Source: JBHJHP01 sp042219855 (GTDB lineage Bacteria; Bacteroidota; Bacteroidia; Bacteroidales; UBA5342). From it: a DNA stretch of 64,000 nt. The notes beneath the pieces were generated by a model. That model saw nothing but the letters and a program-made list of their open reading frames with translations, ran no database searches and was not told where the DNA came from. The stretch is from the NCBI RefSeq assembly GCF_042219855.1, contig NZ_JBHJHP010000002.1, positions 310,001-374,000 on the forward strand. The letters run 5' to 3'. How positions within the stretch are numbered: position 1 is the stretch's first letter; each line of letters begins with the position of its first letter. Both the position numbers and the translations under genes were made by a program. This document shows, piece by piece, positions 16,847 through 25,951 of this stretch.

Positions 16847-17675
16847 AATACCTAAGAGATTAATTTTTGTAAAAGGTGAGTATAAGATTCTGGAATGTGA
16901 AAGATGTGATTTCAGATATTCAGAAATAGATCTACCTCTTGAAAAACATTTACAGGCTGTGTATAGCGACGATTATTTTTTTGGTGGCAAAGATGGCTAC
17001 CCTGATTATTTTGAAGAGGAAGCCAATATCATCAAAGAAGGTGAATTTTATGCCAATATACTAGGTAAATACAGAACCCCTGGTAGAATGATGGATATTG
17101 GTGCAGCTGCCGGATTTGTCATGCAGGGATTTTCGAATAAGGGGTGGGAAGTATTTGGCATAGAACCAAATAAGACGATGACTGATTACGGAATCAGGGA
17201 GTTAAATCTTAAAATTATAAACGACAGCTTTGAAAACTTTGATTTCAGAGGTAAATATGATTTGGTGACTTTGATACAGGTCATAGGCCATTTTTATGAC
17301 CTTAATGTCGCCATGGAGAAACTGAACGATATTGTCATGCCCGGAGGCTATATACTTGTTGAAAGCTGGGATATGAAGAGTATGTATGCAAAAATTATGG
17401 GTAAGAACTGGCACGAATACAGCCCTCCAAGTGTGCTGAACTGGTTTTCCAGATCATCGCTGACCTCATGTTTTGAACAATACGAATTTGAACTCATTGA
17501 AACAGGTACCCCTCAAAAGAAAATAAGCCTTAATCATGCTCTGACCTTATTTGAACATAAATATCCGGGTTTAAAATTTGTATCTCACATAATAGATACA
17601 ATAAAGGGAGAAAAAGATTATAACATGATTTACCCTGCTCTTGATATTTTTTGGAGTATATTCAAAAAGAAATAA
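16815..17675 (+). CDS. Class I SAM-dependent methyltransferase with N-terminal Cys motif
   Basis: A 286-residue methyltransferase. Motif I is MMDIGAAAGFVMQGF (near residue 93) and the acidic end of motif II is GIEPNKTM. A YDLVTLIQVIGHFYDL segment corresponds to motif IV. The N-terminus carries cysteines C4, C10, C28 and C31 in a zinc-ribbon-like layout (CERC at 28-31), as in sugar methyltransferases of the same superfamily. It overlaps the FAD gene by 32 bp. The likely role is methylating a sugar or its lipid-linked precursor. Confidence 0.85.
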   Translation: MMFCRNIKKCKIPKRLIFVKGEYKILECERCDFRYSEIDLPLEKHLQAVYSDDYFFGGKDGYPDYFEEEANIIKEGEFYANILGKYRTPGRMMDIGAAAGFVMQGFSNKGWEVFGIEPNKTMTDYGIRELNLKIINDSFENFDFRGKYDLVTLIQVIGHFYDLNVAMEKLNDIVMPGGYILVESWDMKSMYAKIMGKNWHEYSPPSVLNWFSRSSLTSCFEQYEFELIETGTPQKKISLNHALTLFEHKYPGLKFVSHIIDTIKGEKDYNMIYPALDIFWSIFKKK

Positions 17676-17676
17676 A

Positions 17677-18642
17677 ATGACGAAAAAGAAAAAGAAAGCA
17701 AGTATCTCTCTTGATTTGGATAACCAATGGTCCTACATGAAGATTCATGGTGATAATGGATGGGAAGATTATCCGTCCTACCTAAACATATTTGTTCCTC
17801 ATATTCTTAAAGTTCTGGACGAACTAAACCTTAAAATTACATTTTTCATTGTTGGACAGGATGCCGTTTTAAAGAAAAACCAGAAGTTCTTAAAAATGAT
17901 CACTGATCATGGTCATGAAGTAGGTAATCACTCTTTTCATCATGAATCATGGATTCATAAATACACAAAAGAACAACTTCGTGAAGAGCTAAGATCTGCT
18001 GAAGATGCCATTGTATTTGCAACCGGTGAAAAACCTGTTGGCTTCAGGGGCCCAGGTTTTAGCTGGAGTAAAGAGTTACTTGAAGTTTTGAATGAAATGG
18101 AATATATTTACGATGCATCAACTTTACCAACGTGGATTGGTCCATTGGCAAGAAGATATTATTTTATGACGGCTAGTTTATCAAAAGAAGAAAAAAAGAA
18201 CAGAGACGACCTGTTTGGAAATTTTTCAGATGGGAGAAGACCTGTTAAACCATACAGCTGGAAAATAAACGATGTAAAAACGATCCTTGAAATACCGGTT
18301 ACAACAATTCCAGTACTCCGAATCCCATTTCACTTAAGCTATTTACTCTTCTTAAGCGGTATTTCAAAATTTCTTATGCGTATATATCTTAAAATGGCTG
18401 TATTCTTCTGTAAAATTACCAATACTCAGCCAAGTTTTCTGCTTCATCCCTTAGATCTTATTGGAGGTGATCAAATTACGCAACTTACTTTCTTCCCTGG
18501 TATGAATATCTCAAGTGATAAGAAGGTGGATGTATTTAAAACAGTGTTTTCTGAATTATCCAAACATTTCGAACTGGTCAACATGAGTAATCATGCGACT
18601 TATTTATCTCAAAATAAAAACCTTAAAGAAAAATTATTATAA
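17677..18642 (+). CDS. Polysaccharide deacetylase family protein (NodB domain)
   Basis: A 321-residue NodB-fold carbohydrate esterase (CE4). Motif 1 is SLDLDNQW, with the metal/catalytic aspartates. Motif 2 is GNHSFHHESW (HxxxH-type zinc ligands), motif 3 is FRGPGFSW, and a late FLLHPLDLIGG fits motif 5. The start is placed at 17677, one base after the upstream stop; an in-frame ATG at 17641 exists but lies inside the methyltransferase and adds 12 unconserved residues. There is no signal peptide, so it may act in the cytoplasm on a lipid-linked GlcNAc-type residue. Confidence 0.87.
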   Translation: MTKKKKKASISLDLDNQWSYMKIHGDNGWEDYPSYLNIFVPHILKVLDELNLKITFFIVGQDAVLKKNQKFLKMITDHGHEVGNHSFHHESWIHKYTKEQLREELRSAEDAIVFATGEKPVGFRGPGFSWSKELLEVLNEMEYIYDASTLPTWIGPLARRYYFMTASLSKEEKKNRDDLFGNFSDGRRPVKPYSWKINDVKTILEIPVTTIPVLRIPFHLSYLLFLSGISKFLMRIYLKMAVFFCKITNTQPSFLLHPLDLIGGDQITQLTFFPGMNISSDKKVDVFKTVFSELSKHFELVNMSNHATYLSQNKNLKEKLL

Positions 18643-18657
18643 CCAATACTGAACCAA

Positions 18658-19689
18658 ATGGGAACTATAAAAAAACCTTTCATTTCAGTTATACTACCTT
18701 GTTACAATGAAGAAGTAATACTGGAGAGTAATCTCACTTTTATTGTTAATTACCTGGAAAATGTATCACAAAAATATGAGTGGGAAATACTGATTGTGAA
18801 TGATGGCAGTAAAGATAATACGGGCAATATTGCAGATGAAATTGCAAGCAGAAATAATAAAATCCGGGTTGTTCACCATCCGGTTAATCTGAATCTGGGG
18901 CATGCATTGCAAACAGGGTTTTCAAATGCTAAAGGAGAAATTATGGTTGTCCTTGATATTGACCTGAGTTATTCCGTTGATCATATCGAAAAAATGGTTG
19001 ACACTTTAATAGCCACTTGTGCTGATATTGTAGTAGCTTCCCCTTATATGAAAGGAGGAAAAGTTACTGCGGTCCCGTTTTTCAGAAAAATAATGAGCCA
19101 GTGGGTTAATATATTTATGAGAATAGCATCTCAGGAAAAATACCATACGTATACCGGTATGGTCAGAGCGTACAGGAGAGAATTCATCCAAAAGCTTAAC
19201 CTAAAAACGAAAGATTATGAAATTAATCCGGAAATCTTGTATAAAGCCATGATCTTGAGAGCCCGTATCATTGAGATACCTGCACATTTGGACTGGACTG
19301 AACAAAATAAACATAAAGGAAACAGAACCTCAAGCATTAGGGTATTGAGAGGTGTATTTTCAGGCATGATGTCCGGGTTTATCTTCAGACCCTATATATT
19401 TTTCATAGGAATTGGTACTGTTTTGTTTTTTCTGTCAATGTATCAATTGATATGGCTTTTAGTAGACACACTCAATGGAATGATAGATTTTGCAACTTAT
19501 ATCAGTGAATCCGAAAATGCGTTTTCCTTAAGTCTTGCTCACCAGTTTAATATTCATCCTCAAACTTTCCTGGTTGGAGGTATTACTTTCATAGCTGCAA
19601 TTCAGTTTTTAAGTCTTGGCTTTTTATCGTTACAAAGCAAAAGATACTTTGAAGAATTATTCCACCTTGGAACCTCTTTTAAAAAATAA
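18658..19689 (+). CDS. Glycosyltransferase family 2, DPM1/ArnC-like with membrane tail
   Basis: A 343-residue GT2 enzyme of the polyprenyl-phosphate glycosyltransferase type. Motifs are VILPCYNEEVILESNL, VNDGSKDNTGNIA, and the metal site VVLDIDLSYS. Two hydrophobic segments follow at the C-terminus (PYIFFIGIGTVLFFLSMYQL and FLVGGITFIAAIQFLSLGFL). It probably makes a polyprenyl-phosphate sugar that the adjacent GT39-like membrane protein uses outside the membrane. The next gene begins 2 bp after its stop, which supports that pairing. Confidence 0.87.
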   Translation: MGTIKKPFISVILPCYNEEVILESNLTFIVNYLENVSQKYEWEILIVNDGSKDNTGNIADEIASRNNKIRVVHHPVNLNLGHALQTGFSNAKGEIMVVLDIDLSYSVDHIEKMVDTLIATCADIVVASPYMKGGKVTAVPFFRKIMSQWVNIFMRIASQEKYHTYTGMVRAYRREFIQKLNLKTKDYEINPEILYKAMILRARIIEIPAHLDWTEQNKHKGNRTSSIRVLRGVFSGMMSGFIFRPYIFFIGIGTVLFFLSMYQLIWLLVDTLNGMIDFATYISESENAFSLSLAHQFNIHPQTFLVGGITFIAAIQFLSLGFLSLQSKRYFEELFHLGTSFKK

Positions 19690-19691
19690 CT

Positions 19692-20984
19692 ATGAAAAAA
19701 AATACATTTACCAAGAATCCATACATTTTATTCTCCCCATTTCTTATCATATATGTTATTTATATCCTAGTAGTTCAACAAAACATTTTTATTGGAGATG
19801 AAAACCGGTATATTTATTATGCCCAAAACTTAATTCAAGGTTACTATTCACCACCTCCTCCAGAAATTTGGTTGGATAAAGGACCTGGATATTCAATTCT
19901 TTTGGTGCCATTTGTTAAATTGAATATTCCATATTTGTTCATTAAGCTGTTGAATGCAGTATTTCTATACCTATCACTTGTTCTCTTATTTAAGGTTCTT
20001 ACTAAAATAGCACATAGAATTTTATCTTTGGCTGCATGTGTCTTCTGGGGATTTTATATTAATTCCTTTGAAAACATACAATATATTTTACCTGAAACAT
20101 TCTCAACATTTTTAGTTGTTCTGTTTATTTTTCTAAATATAAACCTATTCAATAAAAAAAAGATATCCTATTTAAGACTGACGTTCTCCGGATTTATACT
20201 TGGCTTTCTTGCTCTAACTAAAGTTATTTTTAGTTATGTTATTGTCACATTGATTGTTATCTGGATTATACAACTTCTTAGCAGAAAGAATAGTGCACCT
20301 AATATCAGAGTTATGCTACTATTAGCTATGTCATTTCTAACACTTTCTCCGTACTTGGTATATACATATACTTTAACAGGTAAGTTTTTTTATCTAAGTA
20401 ATGTTGGAGGAAATAATCTATATTGGATGTCAACACCCTACGAAAACGAATATGGTAATTGGTTTCCTTTTCATCAGTTAGATATTGATTCAGCGCTCTT
20501 ACAAGAAAATCCAATTCTCGAAATTAATACAAAATATAATCATAAAAAGGATCACGAATATTTTCTTAAGCTGAAAGGATCAGAACAGGATGAGGCTTAT
20601 AAGGAAGTTGCAATTCGAAATATAAAGAATCATCCAAAGAAATTCTTAGAAAATTGTTTCAGTAATGCAGGAAGACTTCTGTTTAACTTCCCTTACTCCT
20701 ATTCTTTTCAAAAGCCTCAAACTTTATTTAGACTCCCATTTAATGGAATAATATCAGTTTTTTCCCTTATATTACTTCTGCCAACAATATTAAACTGGAA
20801 GAAAATTCCATTAGATATCAGATTCTTACTGTTATTTACATGTATTTACCTTGGTGGAAGTCTATTGGGAAGCGCTGAAACAAGAATGTTTACCATTATT
20901 GTTCCGGTTCTTATATACTGGATAATTTATATGCTAAATAAAACAATTACTTTCAAACTATTGTTTTCAAAGGGAGAACAATAG
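19692..20984 (+). CDS. Multi-pass membrane glycosyltransferase, GT39/ArnT-like
   Basis: A 430-residue integral membrane protein with about ten hydrophobic helices. After the first helix comes GDENRYIYYAQNL, matching the acidic loop-1 motif of GT39/GT-C enzymes that use polyprenyl-phosphate sugars. KGPGYSILLVPF follows and also fits this family. A large polar segment between residues 250 and 320 is probably the periplasmic domain. It directly follows a DPM1-like GT2, the usual donor-maker for such enzymes. Likely role is transfer of a sugar to the glycan on the outer face of the inner membrane. Confidence 0.72.
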   Translation: MKKNTFTKNPYILFSPFLIIYVIYILVVQQNIFIGDENRYIYYAQNLIQGYYSPPPPEIWLDKGPGYSILLVPFVKLNIPYLFIKLLNAVFLYLSLVLLFKVLTKIAHRILSLAACVFWGFYINSFENIQYILPETFSTFLVVLFIFLNINLFNKKKISYLRLTFSGFILGFLALTKVIFSYVIVTLIVIWIIQLLSRKNSAPNIRVMLLLAMSFLTLSPYLVYTYTLTGKFFYLSNVGGNNLYWMSTPYENEYGNWFPFHQLDIDSALLQENPILEINTKYNHKKDHEYFLKLKGSEQDEAYKEVAIRNIKNHPKKFLENCFSNAGRLLFNFPYSYSFQKPQTLFRLPFNGIISVFSLILLLPTILNWKKIPLDIRFLLLFTCIYLGGSLLGSAETRMFTIIVPVLIYWIIYMLNKTITFKLLFSKGEQ

Positions 20985-21026
20985 AAAGTCACTAAATAAT
21001 AACAGTTAAACCAAAATTATTCAACT

Positions 21027-22187
21027 ATGTCAAATAAAGTTGCTTTTATTACCGGTGTTACGGGTCAGGATGGTGCATACTTAGCAGAATACCTATTAAA
21101 AAAAGGTTATATTGTTCATGGGATGAAACGTCGATCTTCATTATTTAATACTGACAGAATAGATCATATTTATCAGGATCCACACGAAACAAACAGAAAT
21201 TTCATTTTGCATTATGGTGATTTGACGGATTCCATGAATATTACGAGAATCATCCAGGAAATTCAACCAGACGAAATCTACAACCTGGCAGCCATGAGTC
21301 ATGTAGCTGTAAGTTTTGAAACGCCCGAATACACAGGAAATGCAGATGGATTAGGAACACTTAGAATTCTGGAAGCCGTACGATTACTTGGTTTAGCAAA
21401 AAAAACAAGGGTGTACCAGGCTTCAACATCTGAATTATACGGTTTAGTTCAGGAAGTACCACAAAAAGAAACTACACCATTTTATCCCAGATCCCCCTAT
21501 GCCGTTGCCAAAATGTATGCCTACTGGATAACTGTTAATTATCGTGAAGCATATAATTTACATGCTAGTAATGGTATCTTATTCAATCATGAATCTCCAG
21601 TACGAGGTGAAACATTTGTCACCCGAAAAATCACAAGGGCAATTAGTCGAATTGCATTGGGAATGCAGGATAAAGTTTTTATGGGAAATCTCAGTTCTAA
21701 AAGAGATTGGGGGCATGCAAAAGATTACATTGTAGCAATGCACCTAATTCTCCAACAAGATCAACCGGACGATTATGTAATCGCGACCGGAATAACAACC
21801 AGTATCCGGGAATTTATTACCATGGCTACTAATGAACTTGGTGTAGAAGTAGAATTTAATGGTGAAGGTAAAGACGAAAAAGGTATTTTGACTGGGGTGA
21901 ATGAAAACACATTCGTTAATGTTGTTGGGGAGGAATTTCTTCAATCAATAAAACAACGAGTGGCTAAGAATGACCAGATCATTGGAGTCGATCCTAAGTA
22001 TTTCAGACCTACGGAAGTGGATCTATTAATTGGAGACCCATCCAAAGCTCTGGAAAAACTAGGCTGGAAACCAAAATACGACCTTCAGGGATTAGTAAGT
22101 GATATGGTCCTATCTGATATTAAATTATTTAAAAAAGATGCATATTTAAAGGCAGGTGGTTTTAATATTTTAAATTATTTTGAATAG
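21027..22187 (+). CDS. gmd: GDP-mannose 4,6-dehydratase
   Basis: A 386-residue extended short-chain dehydrogenase. The NADP-binding motif is TGVTGQDGAYLAEYLL and the active-site YxxxK is SPYAVAKMYAYW. The substrate-loop region HESPVRGETFVTRKI, characteristic of Gmd, is present. It converts GDP-mannose to GDP-4-keto-6-deoxymannose. It is slightly longer than common Gmd because of an insert near residues 275-315. The partner fcl lies 2.3 kb downstream, separated by three QueC-like genes in the same orientation. Confidence 0.95.
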   Translation: MSNKVAFITGVTGQDGAYLAEYLLKKGYIVHGMKRRSSLFNTDRIDHIYQDPHETNRNFILHYGDLTDSMNITRIIQEIQPDEIYNLAAMSHVAVSFETPEYTGNADGLGTLRILEAVRLLGLAKKTRVYQASTSELYGLVQEVPQKETTPFYPRSPYAVAKMYAYWITVNYREAYNLHASNGILFNHESPVRGETFVTRKITRAISRIALGMQDKVFMGNLSSKRDWGHAKDYIVAMHLILQQDQPDDYVIATGITTSIREFITMATNELGVEVEFNGEGKDEKGILTGVNENTFVNVVGEEFLQSIKQRVAKNDQIIGVDPKYFRPTEVDLLIGDPSKALEKLGWKPKYDLQGLVSDMVLSDIKLFKKDAYLKAGGFNILNYFE

Positions 22188-22216
22188 AATAAGCATTAAT
22201 AAGTTCAAAAAAACTT

Positions 22217-22978
22217 ATGCTGAAAAAAAACATCAATCTACTATGGACTGGAGGATGGGATTCAACCTTTCGGTTGTGTCAACTAACAATTTTGAATGAA
22301 CTTCAAGTTCAGCCATATTATCTCATAGATGAAAAAAGGTTGTCATTACGTAATGAACTTTTAGCTCAAAAAGATATTAAAAAGGAGATATTTTTCAAAT
22401 TTCCATTCACCCGAGAATTGATATTGCCTACAAAGTTTTATTCCGTTTCTGACTTAAAAGATGATGCTATTATAAACAAAAATTACAATATTTTAAATAA
22501 TAACGTCGGATTCGGAATACAATATCAATGGTTGGCCACTTTTTGCAAAAAAAATAAACTTTACGATTTGGAACTAAGCTTTGAAAAGGCAGAAAATGGT
22601 AAAAAGGGTAATTTTTTGAGACCGTATATGTCTTCATGTATAAAAAATAATTCCGAAACATTCAGAATCTTAGATAATGATGTTAATTCAGCAGTTAATC
22701 AATTATTTAAGTATTACTATTGGCCTCTTTGGAATATAACAAGACAGGATATGATAGTTATAGCAAACGACTTTAGTTTTACAAAAATAATGGATCTAAC
22801 ATGGTTTTGCCATACACCTATTAAAGGGAAACCTTGTGGTACATGCAATCCCTGTAAAGATGTCGTAGACTATGGGATGGATTATCGATTAAATAAAAAG
22901 GCTAAGCTAAGGTATCATGTTAGGAACCTAAAACCTAGATCCTTAGTACATTTTATTAAAAAATATGTTAATGAGTAA
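22217..22978 (+). CDS. QueC-like PP-loop protein, paralogue A
   Basis: A 253-residue protein of the adenine nucleotide alpha-hydrolase (PP-loop) superfamily, closest in layout to 7-cyano-7-deazaguanine synthase. The PP-loop is LLWTGGWDSTF (residues 8-18), a variant of SGGxDS. RNELLAQ at about residue 45 parallels the QueC helix after the GQxH loop. A zinc-type cluster is formed by C198, C207, C210 and C213 in WFCHTPIKGKPCGTCNPC. QueC activates a carboxylate with ATP and adds ammonia. No other queuosine genes are present, so a glycan-linked or conjugating role is likelier; the substrate is unknown. It is the first of three tandem paralogues between gmd and fcl. Confidence 0.75.
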   Translation: MLKKNINLLWTGGWDSTFRLCQLTILNELQVQPYYLIDEKRLSLRNELLAQKDIKKEIFFKFPFTRELILPTKFYSVSDLKDDAIINKNYNILNNNVGFGIQYQWLATFCKKNKLYDLELSFEKAENGKKGNFLRPYMSSCIKNNSETFRILDNDVNSAVNQLFKYYYWPLWNITRQDMIVIANDFSFTKIMDLTWFCHTPIKGKPCGTCNPCKDVVDYGMDYRLNKKAKLRYHVRNLKPRSLVHFIKKYVNE

Positions 22979-23735
22979 TTCAATCAATCAAACTATTAAA
23001 CTACTCTGGACGGGAGGATGGGATTCAACATATCGCCTTTGCGAGATTCTTCTTTTGCTGAAGAAACCAGTACAACCTATTTATCTCATTGATGAAAACA
23101 GAAATTCAACAAGAGAGGAACTTTTAGCCCAATCTCACATAAAGCATACACTTTTCTCAAAATTCCCATTTACGCAATCTTTATTATATAATCCAGAGTA
23201 TTATTGTGTCTCTGATCTTAGATTTGATAATTACATTAAAAAGAATTATCTCACGGTTAAAAAACAAATAGGTTTGGGTACTCAATATGAGTGGTTGGCG
23301 AATTTCTGTAATCAAAATAACATCTCAAATTTAGAACTGGGATTTGAAAAAACCATTGGTAGCAAAAAACATGATTTTCTTAAACAATACTTAACAAAAC
23401 GGACCGGAATTGATTATGAATCATTTGTTTTAAATCAAAAATATAAGGGTGAACCCTTTTATGAGTTACTTAAGTTTTATGACTGGCCCATCTGGCTTAA
23501 AACCAGAAATGAAATGGTAGATATTGCTAAAGCAAATGAATTTAACGACATTCTTCATTTAAGCTGGTTCTGTCACAATCCAATAAAAGGGAAACCTTGC
23601 GGCAGGTGTAATCCTTGTAAAGATATTATCTGGTTCGGCTTTAACTACAGACTTCCCCGCTCAGCCAAAATAAGATATTACACCAGATTTTTATCCAAAT
23701 CACAACTAAAAAAATTTATAAGCCCCAATTTTTAG
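22965..23735 (+). CDS. QueC-like PP-loop protein, paralogue B
   Basis: A 256-residue tandem paralogue. LLWTGGWDSTY lies at residues 13-23, REELLAQ follows, and the cysteine cluster is C203, C212, C215 and C218 (WFCHNPIKGKPCGRCNPC). It overlaps the first copy by 14 bp, or by 8 bp if Met3 is the start. The copies share the PP-loop, VQPxYLID, QYxWLAxFC and the terminal YRL block, but the middle third (residues 120-170) has diverged strongly, as expected for different acceptor substrates. Function is inferred only from the superfamily. Confidence 0.75.
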   Translation: MLMSNSINQTIKLLWTGGWDSTYRLCEILLLLKKPVQPIYLIDENRNSTREELLAQSHIKHTLFSKFPFTQSLLYNPEYYCVSDLRFDNYIKKNYLTVKKQIGLGTQYEWLANFCNQNNISNLELGFEKTIGSKKHDFLKQYLTKRTGIDYESFVLNQKYKGEPFYELLKFYDWPIWLKTRNEMVDIAKANEFNDILHLSWFCHNPIKGKPCGRCNPCKDIIWFGFNYRLPRSAKIRYYTRFLSKSQLKKFISPNF

Positions 23736-24515
23736 ATGAATATTTCTGAACCAATAAAACTGCTTTGGACGGGAGGTTGGGATTCAACATTCAGATTATG
23801 TGAGTTGCTAATTCTTTTTAAGAAATCTGTGCAGCCCTATTATCTTATAGATAATAACAGAAAATCACTCAGAAACGAATTACAGGCTCAAAAGAAAATA
23901 AAGGAATTATTAAAAACAAAACAACTTGGAACAGAAGCTGTACTATTACCAACAGTATTTTTTAATACTGATCAACTCAAACAAGATGCTGATATCGATC
24001 ACCATTTCAACACCCTAATACAGCATGTACACTATGGCATTCAGTATAAATGGCTGGCACAATATTGTAAAGAACAATCTATTACCAATCTTGAATTAAG
24101 CGTGGAGAAATCTGTGGGGCATCCGCGATATGAATACTTTAAAAAAAACATAAAGGAAACAATATATCAGAATTTTAATACATATGCAACTACAGTTAAT
24201 TCATCAAATGCATGTTTTCTCGAAGTATTTAAATATTTTCAAATGCCAATCTTTGACAAAACCAAATCTGATATGAAGATAATTGCAATGCAAAATGAAT
24301 TTCTTAATATTATGAATGAATCCTGGTTTTGCCATACGCCACATCAAAATAAACCATGTGGTATATGTAACCCATGTAAAGATGCTATTCACTATGGTTT
24401 TGAATACAGATTAAATAGAAGAGCACTGTTTAGATATAAATTCAGGCATTTTACATCAAATGAGATAAAAAAACAACTTAAACATTATATTTCCCCAAAA
24501 AACAAAAATGGATAA
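23736..24515 (+). CDS. QueC-like PP-loop protein, paralogue C
   Basis: A 259-residue tandem paralogue starting on the base after the previous stop and overlapping fcl by 8 bp, so all four are likely co-translated. LLWTGGWDSTF is at residues 9-19, RNELQAQ follows, and the cysteines are C199, C208, C211 and C214 in WFCHTPHQNKPCGICNPC. The KGK of the other two copies is changed to QNK before the second cysteine. All expected ATP-binding and zinc residues are retained, so it should be an active enzyme and not a decayed duplicate. Confidence 0.75.
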   Translation: MNISEPIKLLWTGGWDSTFRLCELLILFKKSVQPYYLIDNNRKSLRNELQAQKKIKELLKTKQLGTEAVLLPTVFFNTDQLKQDADIDHHFNTLIQHVHYGIQYKWLAQYCKEQSITNLELSVEKSVGHPRYEYFKKNIKETIYQNFNTYATTVNSSNACFLEVFKYFQMPIFDKTKSDMKIIAMQNEFLNIMNESWFCHTPHQNKPCGICNPCKDAIHYGFEYRLNRRALFRYKFRHFTSNEIKKQLKHYISPKNKNG

Positions 24516-25632
24516 ACTAAGTAAAATATATGTTGCCGGACATTTGGGATTGGTTGGATCAGCGATTACAAAAAAATTAAAATCCAAAGGTTATTCAAAT
24601 CTGGTACTACGTTCAAAAGATGAGTTAAATCTGTTAGATCAAAATGCGGTCAATGAATTTTTTGGTAAGGAGAAACCTGAATATGTAATTCTCGCTGCAG
24701 CAAAAGTTGGTGGAATCATTGCAAACAATACCTACCGAGGTCAATTCATTTATGAAAACCTACAGATTCAAAATAATATTATCCACCAATCGTATATTCA
24801 CAGGGTAAAAAAACTACTTTTTCTTGGGTCAACATGCATTTATCCTAAAAATGCACCACAACCTATGCCTGAAACCTCTTTGCTGACAGATACGCTGGAA
24901 TATACTAATGAACCGTATGCGATTGCCAAAATAGCCGGTCTGAAGATGTGTGAAGCCTATAACCTGCAATACGGCACAAATTTTATTTCGGTAATGCCTA
25001 CTAATCTATATGGCCCAAATGATAATTTTAATCTGGAAACCTCTCACGTACTTCCAGCCATGATCCGTAAGATTCACCTGGCAAAATGTCTTAAAGAAAA
25101 AAATTGGGATGCCATAAGGGATGACTTTAACAAAAGACCTGTAGAAAATATAAATGGAAGTGCTCCAATGGAAAACATACTGACTGTATTGGATAAATAT
25201 GGCATAAGAATAGATCCTGATGTGTTAACGCATTCACCTGGCACACTAAATGTTACAGTTACTCTATGGGGTACAGGCAGTCCCTTCAGAGAATTTCTGT
25301 GGTCAGAAGATATGGCAGATGCATGTGTATTTCTAATGTTGAACCGGGACTTCAAAGATGTAATTAATTCAGTTGAATATACAAATAAAAACGAAATAGT
25401 TAACACACATATTAATATTGGAACGGGAGTAGAAATTTCCATTAAAAGTCTTGCCGATACTATTCAAAGAGAAATAGGATTTGATGGTATTATTAAATGG
25501 GACAATACAAAGCCAGATGGAACAATGCGAAAATTAACTGATCCTTCAAAATTACATCAGCTCGGGTGGCATCACAAAATTGAGCTTGATGAAGGTATTA
25601 GTCTAATGTACTCTGCGTATTTGAAACCTTAA
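24508..25632 (+). CDS. fcl: GDP-L-fucose synthase
   Basis: A 374-residue epimerase/reductase. The Rossmann motif is IYVAGHLGLVGSAI, a variant of the usual AGHxGxVG. The fold continues with AAAKVGGI, the LGSTCIYPKNAPQPM block and EPYAIAKIAG (YxxxK). It makes GDP-L-fucose from the Gmd product. An insertion of about 50 residues (around 190-240) relative to E. coli Fcl is common in Bacteroidota versions. It is the last gene of the locus, overlapping the third QueC-like gene by 8 bp and followed by a terminator. Confidence 0.95.
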   Translation: MDKLSKIYVAGHLGLVGSAITKKLKSKGYSNLVLRSKDELNLLDQNAVNEFFGKEKPEYVILAAAKVGGIIANNTYRGQFIYENLQIQNNIIHQSYIHRVKKLLFLGSTCIYPKNAPQPMPETSLLTDTLEYTNEPYAIAKIAGLKMCEAYNLQYGTNFISVMPTNLYGPNDNFNLETSHVLPAMIRKIHLAKCLKEKNWDAIRDDFNKRPVENINGSAPMENILTVLDKYGIRIDPDVLTHSPGTLNVTVTLWGTGSPFREFLWSEDMADACVFLMLNRDFKDVINSVEYTNKNEIVNTHINIGTGVEISIKSLADTIQREIGFDGIIKWDNTKPDGTMRKLTDPSKLHQLGWHHKIELDEGISLMYSAYLKP

Positions 25633-25834
25633 TTTTGTTAGATTTTATCATGAACCTTTTCAAATTAAACAAACATTAAGTTCTCATTCAATGCTGAATA
25701 TAAAAATGTAATCTAAATTAACTGTATACTATTAATAAAATATCTGCATTTTTATTTTTGTGATTTTCATTGCAGTATCTCAATATTATAAAAGAACACA
25801 AGTCGTCTAGGATTTATATATTTCAAGACGTAAA

Positions 25835-25874
25835 AAATAAATAAGGCTGTCCATGTGGACAGCCTTATTTATTT
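25835..25874. terminator. Bidirectional rho-independent terminator
   Basis: A perfect 19-bp inverted repeat (25835-25853 and 25856-25874) with the GC core GGCTGTCCA/TGGACAGCC and AT-rich outer stems giving T-tracts on both strands. It lies between the convergent fcl and the large beta-helix gene and would serve both. The rest of the 25633-25951 spacer is AT-rich with no gene visible. Confidence 0.9.
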
Positions 25875-25951
25875 GATATTATATGAAATGTTAAAAGAAC
25901 ATATCAACTTCAATTTGAAAATTGGATGTTAAATAAAATGCAATACCAATA

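Noticed and set aside
22217..24515. Genuine queuosine biosynthesis genes
   Set aside because: Three copies, variant PP-loop, and no queD, queE or queF nearby; the fold relation is kept but not the pathway.
25074..25442. 122-codon minus-strand frame inside fcl
   Set aside because: It is antisense to a well-conserved enzyme and has no family features.
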